A stretch of 64,000 nucleotides of DNA from Ogataea parapolymorpha DL-1 (taxonomy: Eukaryota > Ascomycota > Pichiomycetes > Pichiales > Pichiaceae), in assembly GCF_000187245.1 (NCBI RefSeq), contig NC_027862.1, forward strand, positions 1-64,000, written 5' to 3'. The position numbers and the translations under genes are program-made. Shown here one piece after another: positions 45,873 to 54,920 of this stretch. The notes beneath the pieces are model-generated. The model was not told where the DNA came from, did not search any database, and worked only from the letters and a program-made list of their open reading frames with translations. Position 1 is the first letter of the stretch; every line of letters begins with the position of its first letter.

Positions 45873-47303
45873 ATGAATAGCGTCTTGAAAGTCAGATTGT
45901 TGCCTCGTCGGCTGATCTGGAACGCCCAATCGCGGTATGTGAGACATGCCAGGCCGCTCATTTTCCACGGGATAAGAAGCGCGTGCAGAGAATTCCATAG
46001 TAGCAGGCCCACCCAGTTGGAAGATCCGTACAAGACGTTGGGAGTCAGTCAGAGCGCCTCTGCCTCTGACATCAAAAAGGCATACTATAAACTTGCAAAG
46101 AAGTACCATCCAGATGTCAATAAGGAGGAAGGAGCAGAAAAGAAGTTCCACCAGTTGCAAGAGGCATACGACATATTAAGCGATCCACAGAAAAAACAGC
46201 AGTACGACCAGTTTGGAGCCGCAGCGTTCGATCCAAATGCTGGCAGTGGAGCCGGCGGTTTTGGCGGAGCGCACGGCGGCAACCCATTTGCCGGTTTCCA
46301 GGGCGGGTTCCAAGGTGGCAATCCATTTGAAGGGTTTGGATTTAATTTTGAGGACCTCTTTGGAGGCATGGGTGGGGGCAGACAGCGTGGGGTTCAGCAT
46401 TTCCAGGGAGAGGATGTGGAGGTGTTGAAGACAATTTCGTTCCGCGAAGCCATTTTCGGAACCCGTACCTCGATCGATTACAGAGCGGTTTGTCAGTGTG
46501 ACGCATGTTCCGGCTCGGGCCTGAAGCGGAACCGTAAGAAGAGCACGTGCAGGAGCTGTGACGGAACGGGATCGCAGGTGTACCAATTGCAAGCCGGCTT
46601 CCAGATGGCGTCCACGTGCAAGGCCTGTGGAGGCAGTGGAGTATTTATTAATCCTTCGGATGCATGTTCGAGCTGTCACGGCGAGGGAGTTGTGGATCAG
46701 CACAGACAGACAGAGGTGAACCTGCCAAAGGGTATCAAGGACGGATCGAGGATCCGTGTGAGCGGCGCCGGCAACGCTCCTCATACTACAACGTCGAAGG
46801 GCACTGTTTTGAGCAACGGTGACCTGATTATCAGAATCAAGGTGGCTCCAGACCCAGAGTTTGTGAGGGACGGCGTAAATGTGATTTACAACTGCAAAAT
46901 TGCCATGACGACGGCGGCCCTGGGAGGAACCGTGGAAATCCCAACTCTCGAGGGCCAGAAGGTGAAGATCAAGATTCCTGCGGGATCGGAGCACGGAAAG
47001 GTAATCACGATTCCGGAACGGGGTGTTCCGTACGCGGGCAACAGAAGAGGCGACCTGCGGGTGGTGCTGAACGTTGTTCCGTTGAAACCGCAGAATGCTA
47101 CGCAGACGGCGCTGTTGGAGGCCCTGGCAGACGCATTTGGCGATAACACGGCGAACAGAATGGATCCTAGCTGGAAGCCGCTGGAGAGCGTTGACAAGGA
47201 GTCCTCAGCGGGTGCCAACTGCGAGCATCCGTCGAACCTGAGGCGGATCGAGTCCTTCTTGAGCAATGCGTTCAAGAAGATCCTGAACAAAGACGATAAA
47301 TAA
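45873..47303 (+). CDS. MDJ1: MDJ1, mitochondrial DnaJ co-chaperone
   Basis: A 476-aa class I J-protein of the mitochondrial matrix, partner of Ssc1 in protein folding and mtDNA maintenance. It has an Arg-rich presequence (1 to about 47, ending near CREFHSS), J domain with HPD (KKYHPDVNK), Gly/Phe-rich region, four CxxCxGxG-type zinc repeats ([32 protein letters not shown]) and the C-terminal substrate domain. The upstream spacer has a possible heat-shock element. Confidence 0.95.
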   Translation: MNSVLKVRLLPRRLIWNAQSRYVRHARPLIFHGIRSACREFHSSRPTQLEDPYKTLGVSQSASASDIKKAYYKLAKKYHPDVNKEEGAEKKFHQLQEAYDILSDPQKKQQYDQFGAAAFDPNAGSGAGGFGGAHGGNPFAGFQGGFQGGNPFEGFGFNFEDLFGGMGGGRQRGVQHFQGEDVEVLKTISFREAIFGTRTSIDYRAVCQCDACSGSGLKRNRKKSTCRSCDGTGSQVYQLQAGFQMASTCKACGGSGVFINPSDACSSCHGEGVVDQHRQTEVNLPKGIKDGSRIRVSGAGNAPHTTTSKGTVLSNGDLIIRIKVAPDPEFVRDGVNVIYNCKIAMTTAALGGTVEIPTLEGQKVKIKIPAGSEHGKVITIPERGVPYAGNRRGDLRVVLNVVPLKPQNATQTALLEALADAFGDNTANRMDPSWKPLESVDKESSAGANCEHPSNLRRIESFLSNAFKKILNKDDK

Positions 47304-47533
47304 TGACTAACGTGTACATACTGCAAGCAATCCCCACGTAGACGTTCTGGCCAGAGGACAATAGGATTGTTCCTTACGCAGCCAAGCCCCTACATTCTCA
47401 AACACGTCTCTGCGACACGCTTCTGCTGCACCGCCTGGTTATATTTAGTAGTTTCCATATTTGGAAGGAGGTAAAGAAATCACCGCATCGTATAATTTCA
47501 CGAATTTCACGAATTTCATCTCTTGCTGCCTCC

Positions 47534-49288
47534 ATGTTTCCTCCTTCACTCCTGGAGGTGATCCAAGAGTCTTTTGAGGATGTGCCGCTGGATGGGACTT
47601 TGTCGCGGTCCAGCACGGCGCGCTCTTTGCCCCGAAAGCGAGCCGTTCAAGGCCCCAGCACCGCAGAGAGCAGCTCGCAAGAAGCCGTGTTGATTACGCC
47701 GTCCCAGCGGCTACGATTGAGCCACAAGAAGCGAGCCATGGCCGCCGAGATGATGAAGCGATCCTCTGTGCTCGATACCACCGACTTTCTGTCGGACGAT
47801 GAGCTACCCGACGACCTCATAGTGTACAACGTGCCGTACACGCGGCCACTCCGGTCACTGGCGCAGCGCGAGCAGGCATACCGGCCATCGCCGCTGCGGC
47901 CGCTGCGGAAATACGGCTCCGTTTCGAGTTTTTCGAGCTTTGGCTCGCCCAAGACGCGCGCGTCCTCGATCTTCAGTGCTTCTTCCGATTTATCGGAGCT
48001 GAGTCTGCTGGAGGACGACTCAAAGTTCAGTGACGACGCGTGCATGCTCACTTTGAGCGAGGACCCGCTTGTGAACGAGTCGCTCGAGCGCATTGCGATG
48101 CTCAACAGCTACAAGCATCTTTCTGCGCCAACAACGTCCAAGGAGAAGCTAAACTACCTAACAGTAACGAGACAGACCAATCTGCCGCCAAAAGACCCAC
48201 GTGAGGCTTCTAAGCATACCAGAGACTACCAGCAGCTGCTGCAGACGCAGATCGACCAGGAACAGAAAAAACTGGCCGAGAGGAAGAGACAGCTCGAGGA
48301 GCAGGCCAAACAGACGGAAAAAGATCGTGCCGCGTGGCGGGCCGTGCTGCGCAACTACGACAGCCTCGTGTGCCTGGCCGAGACACGGGAGCTGTGGTGG
48401 CGTGGTGTGCCGGCAGACTTGCGCGTCAACGTGTGGATTAGACAGATGGGCAGGACGGAACTGACCGACTGTCAGATCGTGCGATATCTGAACGACGCAG
48501 ATGATATTATCAACAAAGCGTGCGATTTCAAGGTTCAACGGCCCGATCCAAAGGAATTTGCCGCGCAGAACAGCAAAAACATCCAGCTAATCAAGAGCGT
48601 GCAAAACTACTCCGACCTGATCCAACAGGCGTTTCCGAACCTGCTAATATTCCAATACGGACAGGCGTTCGACTCGATTCTCAAGGTGATGCTCGCGTTC
48701 AACTTGCACCAGCGCGAGTCGACCAGCCGGCAGTTCCAGCAGATCCAGCTCACAAACCTGGTAAATCTTATCTGCGTGCTCTACTACAATTTGCGCGACG
48801 AAAAACTGACGCTGCGCATGTTTGTGAATTTGGTGTCGAAAAAACTCATCTTCCATCTTCTAGTGGACACAAACAGCGAGTACTTAGAGGACATTGCGGG
48901 CCAGTTCGACAAGTTCCTTGCGAAAACAAGCCCTGCCATCCACTCACATTTCAAAGCCGTCGGCTTGCAACCACTAACGGTCATCGCCAACACCGTGCCC
49001 AGTCTCTTCTCCAAATGTCTCAACATGGACGTGTGCAGCCGGCTCGTCGACATCTACATCTTCGAGGGCGACACGTTCCCGCTGCGCGTGCTGCTCGCGC
49101 TGATCCGCAAAATTCAGTATAAATTATTGGGCTCCAAAGAAGAGATCTGCAACGTGCTGGGCCACGAGTGTCTGGCGCATCTAAACAGGTCCGAAAAATA
49201 TGCATACAGGTATTTGGACGTCGGCGACGCTATAGAGTTCATCACAGATGTCCGCACGGTGCTGCGTCGCCAAAGCGTACCACAATGA
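47534..49288 (+). CDS. TBC-fold protein with degenerate Rab-GAP motifs
   Basis: A 584-aa protein. The N-terminal third is Ser-rich and basic, with LPDDLIVYNVPYTRP (about 91-105), a motif I associate with fungal TBC proteins and Sbe2/Sbe22. A charged coiled coil (about 232-275) precedes a TBC-like domain beginning ELWWRGVPADLRVNVW (about 292). The arginine-finger motif I-x-x-D-x-x-R and the glutamine-finger motif Y-x-Q are not recognisable, so classic GAP activity is doubtful. Sbe2/Sbe22 (Golgi-to-wall transport during budding) are possible counterparts; the assignment is weak beyond the TBC-like fold. Confidence 0.65.
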   Translation: MFPPSLLEVIQESFEDVPLDGTLSRSSTARSLPRKRAVQGPSTAESSSQEAVLITPSQRLRLSHKKRAMAAEMMKRSSVLDTTDFLSDDELPDDLIVYNVPYTRPLRSLAQREQAYRPSPLRPLRKYGSVSSFSSFGSPKTRASSIFSASSDLSELSLLEDDSKFSDDACMLTLSEDPLVNESLERIAMLNSYKHLSAPTTSKEKLNYLTVTRQTNLPPKDPREASKHTRDYQQLLQTQIDQEQKKLAERKRQLEEQAKQTEKDRAAWRAVLRNYDSLVCLAETRELWWRGVPADLRVNVWIRQMGRTELTDCQIVRYLNDADDIINKACDFKVQRPDPKEFAAQNSKNIQLIKSVQNYSDLIQQAFPNLLIFQYGQAFDSILKVMLAFNLHQRESTSRQFQQIQLTNLVNLICVLYYNLRDEKLTLRMFVNLVSKKLIFHLLVDTNSEYLEDIAGQFDKFLAKTSPAIHSHFKAVGLQPLTVIANTVPSLFSKCLNMDVCSRLVDIYIFEGDTFPLRVLLALIRKIQYKLLGSKEEICNVLGHECLAHLNRSEKYAYRYLDVGDAIEFITDVRTVLRRQSVPQ

Positions 49289-49331
49289 TACCTTCCTATA
49301 TTATGTAATATACGTACATATTCTACAAACG

Positions 49332-51050
49332 TCACTGGCAGCTTTGCACTTTTTCGAGCAGATTCTTGCCGTCGTCGGCCGTCTTGACGCGCGCGATATA
49401 CGTCTCGAGCTTACCGTCGGGCGAGAACGTAGGGATCCGCATGGAATTGCCCTTACCGATCAGCTCGTACTTGACGTCCTTCAAAATAGCCACGTTCAGC
49501 AGCACGTTCATGCTGCCCTCGGACCGCACCAGAATCCGCGACTTGCCCGTCTCTGTGTTCTTGAGCACCTTGAGCTCGCCCAGCCCGATCGACTTGTACG
49601 GATCCGACTTGTCAGCCGCGTCGAACTTGAGCACCTTGGATTTTTTCGTGTACAAAACCGTCTCGTTTTCCTCGCCGGTTTTCGTGTCCACCTTCTGTGT
49701 TAGCTTGACAACGGCAAAGTCACCCTTAACGTCTTCATTCTGCACCTCGTCGTCGTCGTTGGCAGCGTCGTCCTTGTTCTCTTCTGGTTTTGGCGCAGAA
49801 AAGTTGAAGTTGAACGTCGAGGCAGCAGGAGCAGTGTCCTGTGACTTGGATGCAAAATTGAACGGATTGGACACGGCAGGCTTTTGTGCGGGCTGCGACG
49901 AGAAGTTGAACCCGTTAGAAGGGGCGGAGAACGAGAAAGCTGGTTTGGCCGGCTCAGAGTCGGCTGGCTTGGTCTCGGAGGGCTTGGTGAAGGAGAAGGC
50001 AGAAGAGCCAAACGAAAATGCAGGTTTTTGCTCCGACTTCTGCTCCGACTTCTGCTCCGGCTTTTGCTCCGGCTTCTGCTCTTCTTTTGTCTCCTTTGGA
50101 ACGTTGAACGAGAATGCTGGTTTGTCCGAAAACGAGAATGCTGGTGTTTCTGCTGGTGTTTTTGACTTTTCCTGCTTTTCTTGCTTTTCAGCCGGCTCGG
50201 GCTGGCTGCCAAACGAGAAGGCCGGGGCGGGCGTCTGACCGAACGAAAACTTAGGAGTCTCTTTGGTCTCTGTCTGGCCAAACGTAAATGCTGGCTTATC
50301 CTCCTTTTTCTCCTTCTCCTCTTTCTTTGGCAGCTTAAACACATCATCTTTGATCTGTGTGCCGCCAGCGAGCTGGAACTTTGGGCCTTCTATCTTGACG
50401 TCGTCATCCGAGTCCGAGTCCGGAGGCGGGGCCTGGCCGAACTTGAACCCGTAATTCTTTGATTTAGGCAGCGTATCCAGCTTGAACGCTGGTCCTTTTA
50501 TTTCCACCGGTTTTTCCTCCTCTTCCTCGGATTCTGCAGGCTTGCTATCACCAAACTTGAACTGGGGGTTCTTCACCTCGGCCACCTTCACATCTACCTT
50601 CGGCACCTCTGCCTTTTTCACGGCAATTTTATTATTCACCACCTTGTCGTAATACTCATTGTACTTGGATAAAATGGGACGCAAGTCTGCAATAGGGTTC
50701 TTCTGAATAGCGTTGTTGACGGCCTCCAAAAACAGAGCATTCAAGGATTTTAACTGTGTAGGCTGGTCGTTGATGACCTCCTCTGTGGACTTTGAGAATG
50801 CAAACGGATTGGCTGGTTTACTAGATTGTTCCGTGGCGGAGGCCCCGAGGAACCCAAAAGCTCCGCCAACTTTGGGCTCCGGCTTGGAGCCGTTCACAGC
50901 CTTGAGCCGCGGCTTCAACTTGGCAATGGGCCGCGAGGCCATCACGTCCGCAGAAGCACGCTTGGCTCCCTCGAACACTTCCTCGTCGCTGTCGTAGTCT
51001 TCGGCAAGAGCTGCGTCTGCCGTGAGCTGAGATTTGCTTCTTTTAGCCAT
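49332..51050 (-). CDS. NUP2: NUP2, FxFG nucleoporin with Ran-binding domain
   Basis: A 572-aa mobile nuclear-basket protein involved in importin-alpha recycling. The start at 51050 (MAKRSKSQ) gives the conserved Nup50/Nup2 N-terminus with RPIAKLKPRLKAVNG. The centre holds many F-x-F-G or F-S-F repeats in Lys/Glu/Pro-rich spacers, with a short run of EQKP/EQKS repeats near 325-345. The C-terminus (about 450-572) is a Ran-binding domain (AVVKLTQKVDTKTGEENE, LYTKKSKVLKFD, RILVRSEGSMNVLLN). Length is shorter than S. cerevisiae Nup2 (720), mainly through fewer repeats. Confidence 0.92.
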   Translation of the reverse strand: MAKRSKSQLTADAALAEDYDSDEEVFEGAKRASADVMASRPIAKLKPRLKAVNGSKPEPKVGGAFGFLGASATEQSSKPANPFAFSKSTEEVINDQPTQLKSLNALFLEAVNNAIQKNPIADLRPILSKYNEYYDKVVNNKIAVKKAEVPKVDVKVAEVKNPQFKFGDSKPAESEEEEEKPVEIKGPAFKLDTLPKSKNYGFKFGQAPPPDSDSDDDVKIEGPKFQLAGGTQIKDDVFKLPKKEEKEKKEDKPAFTFGQTETKETPKFSFGQTPAPAFSFGSQPEPAEKQEKQEKSKTPAETPAFSFSDKPAFSFNVPKETKEEQKPEQKPEQKSEQKSEQKPAFSFGSSAFSFTKPSETKPADSEPAKPAFSFSAPSNGFNFSSQPAQKPAVSNPFNFASKSQDTAPAASTFNFNFSAPKPEENKDDAANDDDEVQNEDVKGDFAVVKLTQKVDTKTGEENETVLYTKKSKVLKFDAADKSDPYKSIGLGELKVLKNTETGKSRILVRSEGSMNVLLNVAILKDVKYELIGKGNSMRIPTFSPDGKLETYIARVKTADDGKNLLEKVQSCQ

Positions 51051-51352
51051 GGTGATTCCACAAAACACGAAGCAGTTGACCTGTACACAAACACGAGGCT
51101 CTAGCGCGTTTTAAGTAGGGTATTAGTTTCAACTGCGAAACAAGTTTGGAGCAGACGGGCTGGCTGGTGTAGGGAGGTGCGCGATCCGGCTGGAAATTTG
51201 GACTCACGAAAGTGTCACCTGACTTGCACGCGGGCTGGATATTTCTGCTTATCTAAGCTAGGTTAAAATTTTCAAAACCGTCTAAATTATTTGGATAGCC
51301 AACATATAACACAAGGTAGGTGGATTATCGACGTTCGCCGCTAACACGCTAG
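51051..51352. other. NUP2/RPS25 divergent promoter with a possible 37-nt leader intron
   Basis: A 302-bp spacer. TAGGGTATTAG at 51117-51127 contains part of a Tbf1-type site. Just before the RPS25 ATG, 51316-51352 reads as a candidate intron: GTAGGT at the 5' end, GCTAAC as branch site and TAG directly abutting the ATG. Without transcript data this is only a suggestion. Confidence 0.35.
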
Positions 51353-51676
51353 ATGCCTCCAAAAGTTCAACAATCCAAGGCAGCCAAGGCCGCTGCCGCT
51401 CTTGCTGGTGGTAAGAAGTCTAAGAAGAAGTGGTCCAAGGGAAAGGTTAAGGACAAGGCCCAGCACGTTGTTGTGTTGGACCAGGAGAAGTACGACAGAA
51501 TCATGAAGGAGGTGCCAACTTACAGATTTGTGTCTGTTTCCATCTTGGTCGACAGATTGAAGGTTGGTGGATCCGTCGCCAGAGTTGCTCTCAAGCAGCT
51601 TGAGGAGGATGGTGTGATCAAGCCAGTGCTCAAGCACTCCAAGCAATACATCTACACTCGTGCTACGGCTGAGTAG
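51353..51676 (+). CDS. RPS25: RPS25, 40S ribosomal protein eS25
   Basis: A 107-aa ribosomal protein of the small-subunit head, implicated in IRES and selective initiation. It has the Lys/Ala-rich N-terminus ([19 protein letters not shown]) and the winged-helix core ([20 protein letters not shown], then [14 protein letters not shown]). Length matches yeast Rps25 (108). Codon use is strongly biased, as expected. The ATG at 51353 directly follows a TAG that may be a 3' splice site. Confidence 0.97.
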   Translation: MPPKVQQSKAAKAAAALAGGKKSKKKWSKGKVKDKAQHVVVLDQEKYDRIMKEVPTYRFVSVSILVDRLKVGGSVARVALKQLEEDGVIKPVLKHSKQYIYTRATAE

Positions 51677-51904
51677 ATTAGTATAATACATGATGCAGAA
51701 TTGTTGTAGTACGATCACAGAGATCTCACAACTTGTAGAGCTTCAATTCAGGGCGACTACATCCAGCGTCGTCTTGGAGGCGCTCAGCTGCTAACCTGCG
51801 TTTCTATTGGCCGCTGTTGTCCCATTGCCAATACGGTCTCTCACAACTTCAAATAATTCACATAAATGCCCATGCGAAAATTTTTACCTCAAAACTTTAT
51901 TGTA

Positions 51905-52000
51905 AGTACTGATGATGATTGTTCCCCAGAACACTTCGTTGGCGAATAATCTCCGATTCAATGAGCCGTGAAAACATGCATCACCATCTGAAACAGTACT
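51905..52000 (+). ncRNA. snR55: Box C/D snoRNA, snR55-like (18S rRNA U1269 guide)
   Basis: Box C ATGATGA is at 51912-51918 and box D CTGA at 51988-51991; AGTACT at 51905-51910 and 51995-52000 pair as a six-base terminal stem. The 13 bases before box D (CATGCATCACCAT, 51975-51987) pair with the conserved 18S sequence GTGGTGGTGCATG with two G-U wobbles. The fifth base from box D meets the U that is methylated as U1269 in S. cerevisiae under snR55. The rRNA target sequence is recalled from S. cerevisiae. About 230 bp downstream of RPS25 on the same strand. Confidence 0.78.
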
Positions 52001-52014
52001 GACCTCCAGGTTTG

Positions 52015-52042
52015 GTTGACGTGTTTAGGAGAACACCTCAAT
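52015..52042 (+). other. RNase III (Rnt1)-type hairpin with AGGA tetraloop
   Basis: GTGTTT (52021-52026) pairs with GAACAC (52031-52036) around an AGGA loop. After one C-C mismatch the stem continues with GTTGA (52015-52019) against TCAAT (52038-52042). AGNN tetraloops are the recognition feature of Rnt1, which cuts polycistronic snoRNA precursors. It lies exactly between the two snoRNAs. Confidence 0.65.
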
Positions 52043-52054
52043 GAGACAGTCACA

Positions 52055-52145
52055 GGCATTCTATGATGAATACTACTTCAGTTCTGCTTCTGAACAAGTC
52101 TGAAGACAACACAGTTTACCAAAGCTCAAGTTTCTGACGAATGCC
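52055..52145 (+). ncRNA. snR61: Box C/D snoRNA, snR61-like (25S rRNA A1133 guide)
   Basis: A perfect seven-base terminal stem (GGCATTC 52055-52061, GAATGCC 52139-52145) flanks box C ATGATGA (52063-52069) and box D CTGA (52134-52137). Internal CTGA at 52090-52093 acts as D'. The 11 bases before it (CAGTTCTGCTT) are perfectly complementary to 25S AAGCAGAACTG, placing methylation on the A known as A1133, the snR61 target in S. cerevisiae. snR55 and snR61 are also adjacent there, in the snR57-snR55-snR61 cluster. I found no snR57 guide in this spacer. Confidence 0.83.
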
Positions 52146-52175
52146 TTGCGTCTCATTGTATGTAGTTACATGTAG

Positions 52176-52928
52176 TTATACGGCCAAGTACTGGGACTCG
52201 AACTTGCTCTGTTTGACGCTCAGGAATTTCTTCACCTCGTCCCAGGCCTCCAAGATTCTCGGGTTTTTCTGCTTCGACATGAACGTGTCCAGTTTGCTGA
52301 TCACTGAGTAGACAAAAAATCTGTTATCCTCGCTGTGCAGCAGTCTGAGCCAGTAGAACATGGCGTAGCTGACGAGCCCAAAGCCGGAGTTTCCTTTCAT
52401 ACGCAGCGTGTCGAAGGTGAGCAGCACAAACAGGAACAGTTCGTTGTAAATGATGGTTTTCTTAAAAACCGGCTCCAATTTGAGCAATGGCTTGATCTGG
52501 AAGCGGTTGGAAAGCTGCAGCGTCGCAATCAGAAGATATGGCAGCAGCTTGAAGAAAGACGACCATCCGAAGAACCAGTGCACCGACAGAACGAGGTACT
52601 GGAAGTTTTCTGTGGTCATGAGAGTGAAATAGGACGGAAGCGCTTTCCTATTGAAATGAGACGTGATGGCCACGCTGTAGCTGATCCAGACACCTACCCA
52701 CGCAAGCCTGTAGCCGACAAAGGCCACCCACGACTTGTGCGACTTATGGACGATATAGTAGCTGAGGTAGATAAACCCGAAAAGCAACGTGCTGACATGT
52801 CCAGCCAGCCACGCGTATTTCAGAATTGGCTGTGGTTGGGCAGCCTTTTTGCGCAGTTTCCTATTCTTCTTGCTCGAGAGCGGCATCTCAGGCTTGGCCG
52901 TGCCGTTAGGCAGGGATTGAGAAGACAT
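52176..52928 (-). CDS. POM33: POM33/PER33 (TMEM33 family) ER and nuclear-pore membrane protein
   Basis: A 250-aa protein starting at 52928 (MSSQSLPNG); upstream codons are open but unlike the family. A short basic N-terminus (KKNRKLRKKAA) precedes four membrane segments and a C-terminal amphipathic, Lys-rich region. HFNRKALPSYFTLMTTENFQYL and the FFGWSSFFKLLPYLL region match TMEM33/Pom33. These proteins shape tubular ER and help distribute nuclear pores. S. cerevisiae has two paralogues, so the symbol could equally be PER33. Confidence 0.8.
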   Translation of the reverse strand: MSSQSLPNGTAKPEMPLSSKKNRKLRKKAAQPQPILKYAWLAGHVSTLLFGFIYLSYYIVHKSHKSWVAFVGYRLAWVGVWISYSVAITSHFNRKALPSYFTLMTTENFQYLVLSVHWFFGWSSFFKLLPYLLIATLQLSNRFQIKPLLKLEPVFKKTIIYNELFLFVLLTFDTLRMKGNSGFGLVSYAMFYWLRLLHSEDNRFFVYSVISKLDTFMSKQKNPRILEAWDEVKKFLSVKQSKFESQYLAV

Positions 52929-53572
52929 GGTGTTAGCAATAACAACTGAAATTTGAGGCAGGTACAATTTCGGTCTAGGGTGTAGTAGTACTTCGCCATG
53001 AATATGGTGCTCTTCAGCTTTTTTTAGAACGAAACCAATAAATAAAGGATCGGTGATGTTGGAGTGTGTGCGCAGCACACTACATGGGAGACAGTGGCTG
53101 ACAAAAGACTGCTGTCTTTAGAATCAATTTTGATACTGCAAATACTACCAGTCTCGCAAAGACGACTTCGTGGTAGCATCTGGCGAAGCTACCAAGACAG
53201 CTGATGGGGAATTGCTGCAATGGGCTATGACAAATTACCCTGACATTGCATTGTCAACAGCCATACGCTAGTGCTCCTCTACACGGCAGTTTCTGGCCTT
53301 ATAAAATCCCTTCACAAGGCAGAGCTACTTACTTGGTCAATACAGTATTGACCAATTACACGAAATTCGCCGCACAAGTGCCGTCCTGAATTGCCTCGAT
53401 GTATATCCAACGGCTTGCACCCTCCCCCACATTTCCCATTTTTGAGCAAATATCTCACCATGGTGGTTCGAGGAGGGTGAAATATCGGCCCAAATGGTCT
53501 CAGATATTCGTATAAATGGCGTTGTTTCGTGCGATTTGAACATTGACAATCCTATTTCTGACAGATATCTAA
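52929..53572. other. Divergent promoter region between POM33 and the flavoprotein gene, with perfect hairpins
   Basis: 644 bp without a gene. TGGTAGC (53171-53177) and GCTACCA (53188-53194) form a perfect seven-base inverted repeat with a 10-base spacer. A second inverted repeat (AGTGTG/CACACT) lies near 53063-53081. They could be operator sites or RNA hairpins; I cannot complete an H/ACA snoRNA from them. Confidence 0.4.
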
Positions 53573-54538
53573 ATGACACAGTACGACGTGATTGTCATTG
53601 GCGGATCAGCATCTGGCTTGCAAGCCTGTTTGACTTTTGGCAGGGCTTACTTTAACGTCCTGTGTATTGATTCTGGTTACCCTTGCAACAGGTACGCCAA
53701 AGAGTCGCACAATCTTCTTACGCATGACGGATCGTCGCCAGGCCAGATCCTAGCCAAGGCCAAAGAACAGCTGGAGAAGTATCCTACCATCCAGTTGGTG
53801 GAGGGCACGGTGACGAACGTGTGCAAGGATGTTTCTGTGGAGGCCGTTAAATACTCATTTCGAGTCGAGATAGACTCTCCTGAAGATGGCTCATCCAGCT
53901 CGTTTGTGGCTGCACGTGTCTTGTTTGCCTCTGGATTGAACGACAACATTGGCAGGATCCCGATTGAGAACATTGACAAATTCTGGGGAAACTCCATTAT
54001 CCACTGTCCTTTCTGCCATGGAGCCGAGTTTAGGAAGGGCAAGACGGGAATCTACTACACGAACGCATCACATCTCAGATTCATGCTGCCAACGTTGTAC
54101 AACTGGAGTCACGATCTCACTGTGATCTGTCCAGACGATGTTTATGGCTCTTTGGAAGTAGATCTTTTGTTTGCTATGCAGCAGAAAAGTATCGCTTTAC
54201 ACAAGGGCAGTGTTGTCAAGGTAGAGACACGAAGCAGTGAGGATGGACGACTGTCCAGGGCGATTCTTGACGACGGCACTGCAATCGAGCTCGATGTGCT
54301 CTATCTGGTTCCACCTTCGACCATCAACAATAAGGAGATTATTACCAAGCTGGGCGTCGAATTGGACGAGCTGGGACTTATCAAAGTGAGTCCCCAGCAG
54401 AAGACGAACGTGGAGGGCGTTTTTGCGTGCGGCGACAACACTACCCGCATGAGAGGACTGGCTTTTGTAATTGGCCAGGGCATGGTTGCAGCAGCTTCCA
54501 TATGTCATGAAATCCTACGCGAGCGCTGGACCGCATGA
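53573..54538 (+). CDS. Thioredoxin-reductase-like FAD dithiol oxidoreductase
   Basis: A 321-aa flavoprotein. An N-terminal FAD motif (VIGGSASGLQA, 8-18), a redox CxxC (C145, C148 in HCPFCHG) and a C-terminal FAD motif (GVFACGDNTTRMRGLAF) give the class II thioredoxin-reductase fold. The NADPH motif GGGxxA expected after the CxxC is absent (KTGIYYTNAS), so it is not an ordinary TRR1. The closest type I recall is the fungal group of FAD-dependent thiol oxidases around GliT, which use oxygen. Substrate unknown. Large upstream spacer with inverted repeats suggests regulated expression. Confidence 0.8.
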   Translation: MTQYDVIVIGGSASGLQACLTFGRAYFNVLCIDSGYPCNRYAKESHNLLTHDGSSPGQILAKAKEQLEKYPTIQLVEGTVTNVCKDVSVEAVKYSFRVEIDSPEDGSSSSFVAARVLFASGLNDNIGRIPIENIDKFWGNSIIHCPFCHGAEFRKGKTGIYYTNASHLRFMLPTLYNWSHDLTVICPDDVYGSLEVDLLFAMQQKSIALHKGSVVKVETRSSEDGRLSRAILDDGTAIELDVLYLVPPSTINNKEIITKLGVELDELGLIKVSPQQKTNVEGVFACGDNTTRMRGLAFVIGQGMVAAASICHEILRERWTA

Positions 54539-54920
54539 ACTAGTGATCTCTCTTGTGTTACTTGAGCTTTTGATGATTTCTAGGGGGAGGGGGCCTATCA
54601 AGTCATCAGAATAAGATTTTCCAGTGTCTATTTTAGCTTTAATTTTTCTCGTTATTTAATTGTCGTTCATCAAGCTACAGTTACCAAGCAAATAAAAATG
54701 TCCCTCCTTATATAATGCTCCCGTCAGCACCCAAAGCGGAGAGGAAGCTCTCAGCCTTGTGGCCTGATTTTTGGGAAAAATGGCGCCCCCGTTGTTCTAT
54801 GTCTCTCGCTGATAGTATCCCCTCTTAGCACCCCACCTTGTGCCCCACAGTTTCTACTTGGACCAAAATGCATTTTAATATGCAGAGTCAAATTAATTTA
54901 ATTAATTTTATTTTTCTACC
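54539..54920. other. ADE13 promoter region
   Basis: 382 bp with no gene. GAGTCA (54885-54890), the reverse complement of the Gcn4/Bas1 core TGACTC, lies 31 bp before the ADE13 ATG; ADE genes of yeast are commonly driven by Bas1 through this core. CCCCT stress-element cores occur at about 54700 and 54823. Confidence 0.45.

Noticed and set aside
49366..50238. A 290-codon Ser/Cys/Phe-rich frame opposite NUP2
   Set aside because: Its repetitive look comes from the complement of the FxFG repeats.
51691..51697. A third box C-like sequence (ATGATGC) before the snR55-like RNA, possible snR57
   Set aside because: No box D follows and no guide complementary to the 18S G1572 region is present.
53063..53200. 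Two hairpins as a possible H/ACA snoRNA
   Set aside because: No clear H box (ANANNA) lies between them at the right place, and the ACA is not convincingly positioned.
53462..53480. GGTTCGAGG as a possible tRNA T-arm
   Set aside because: No matching acceptor, D or anticodon arms upstream; it is promoter sequence.
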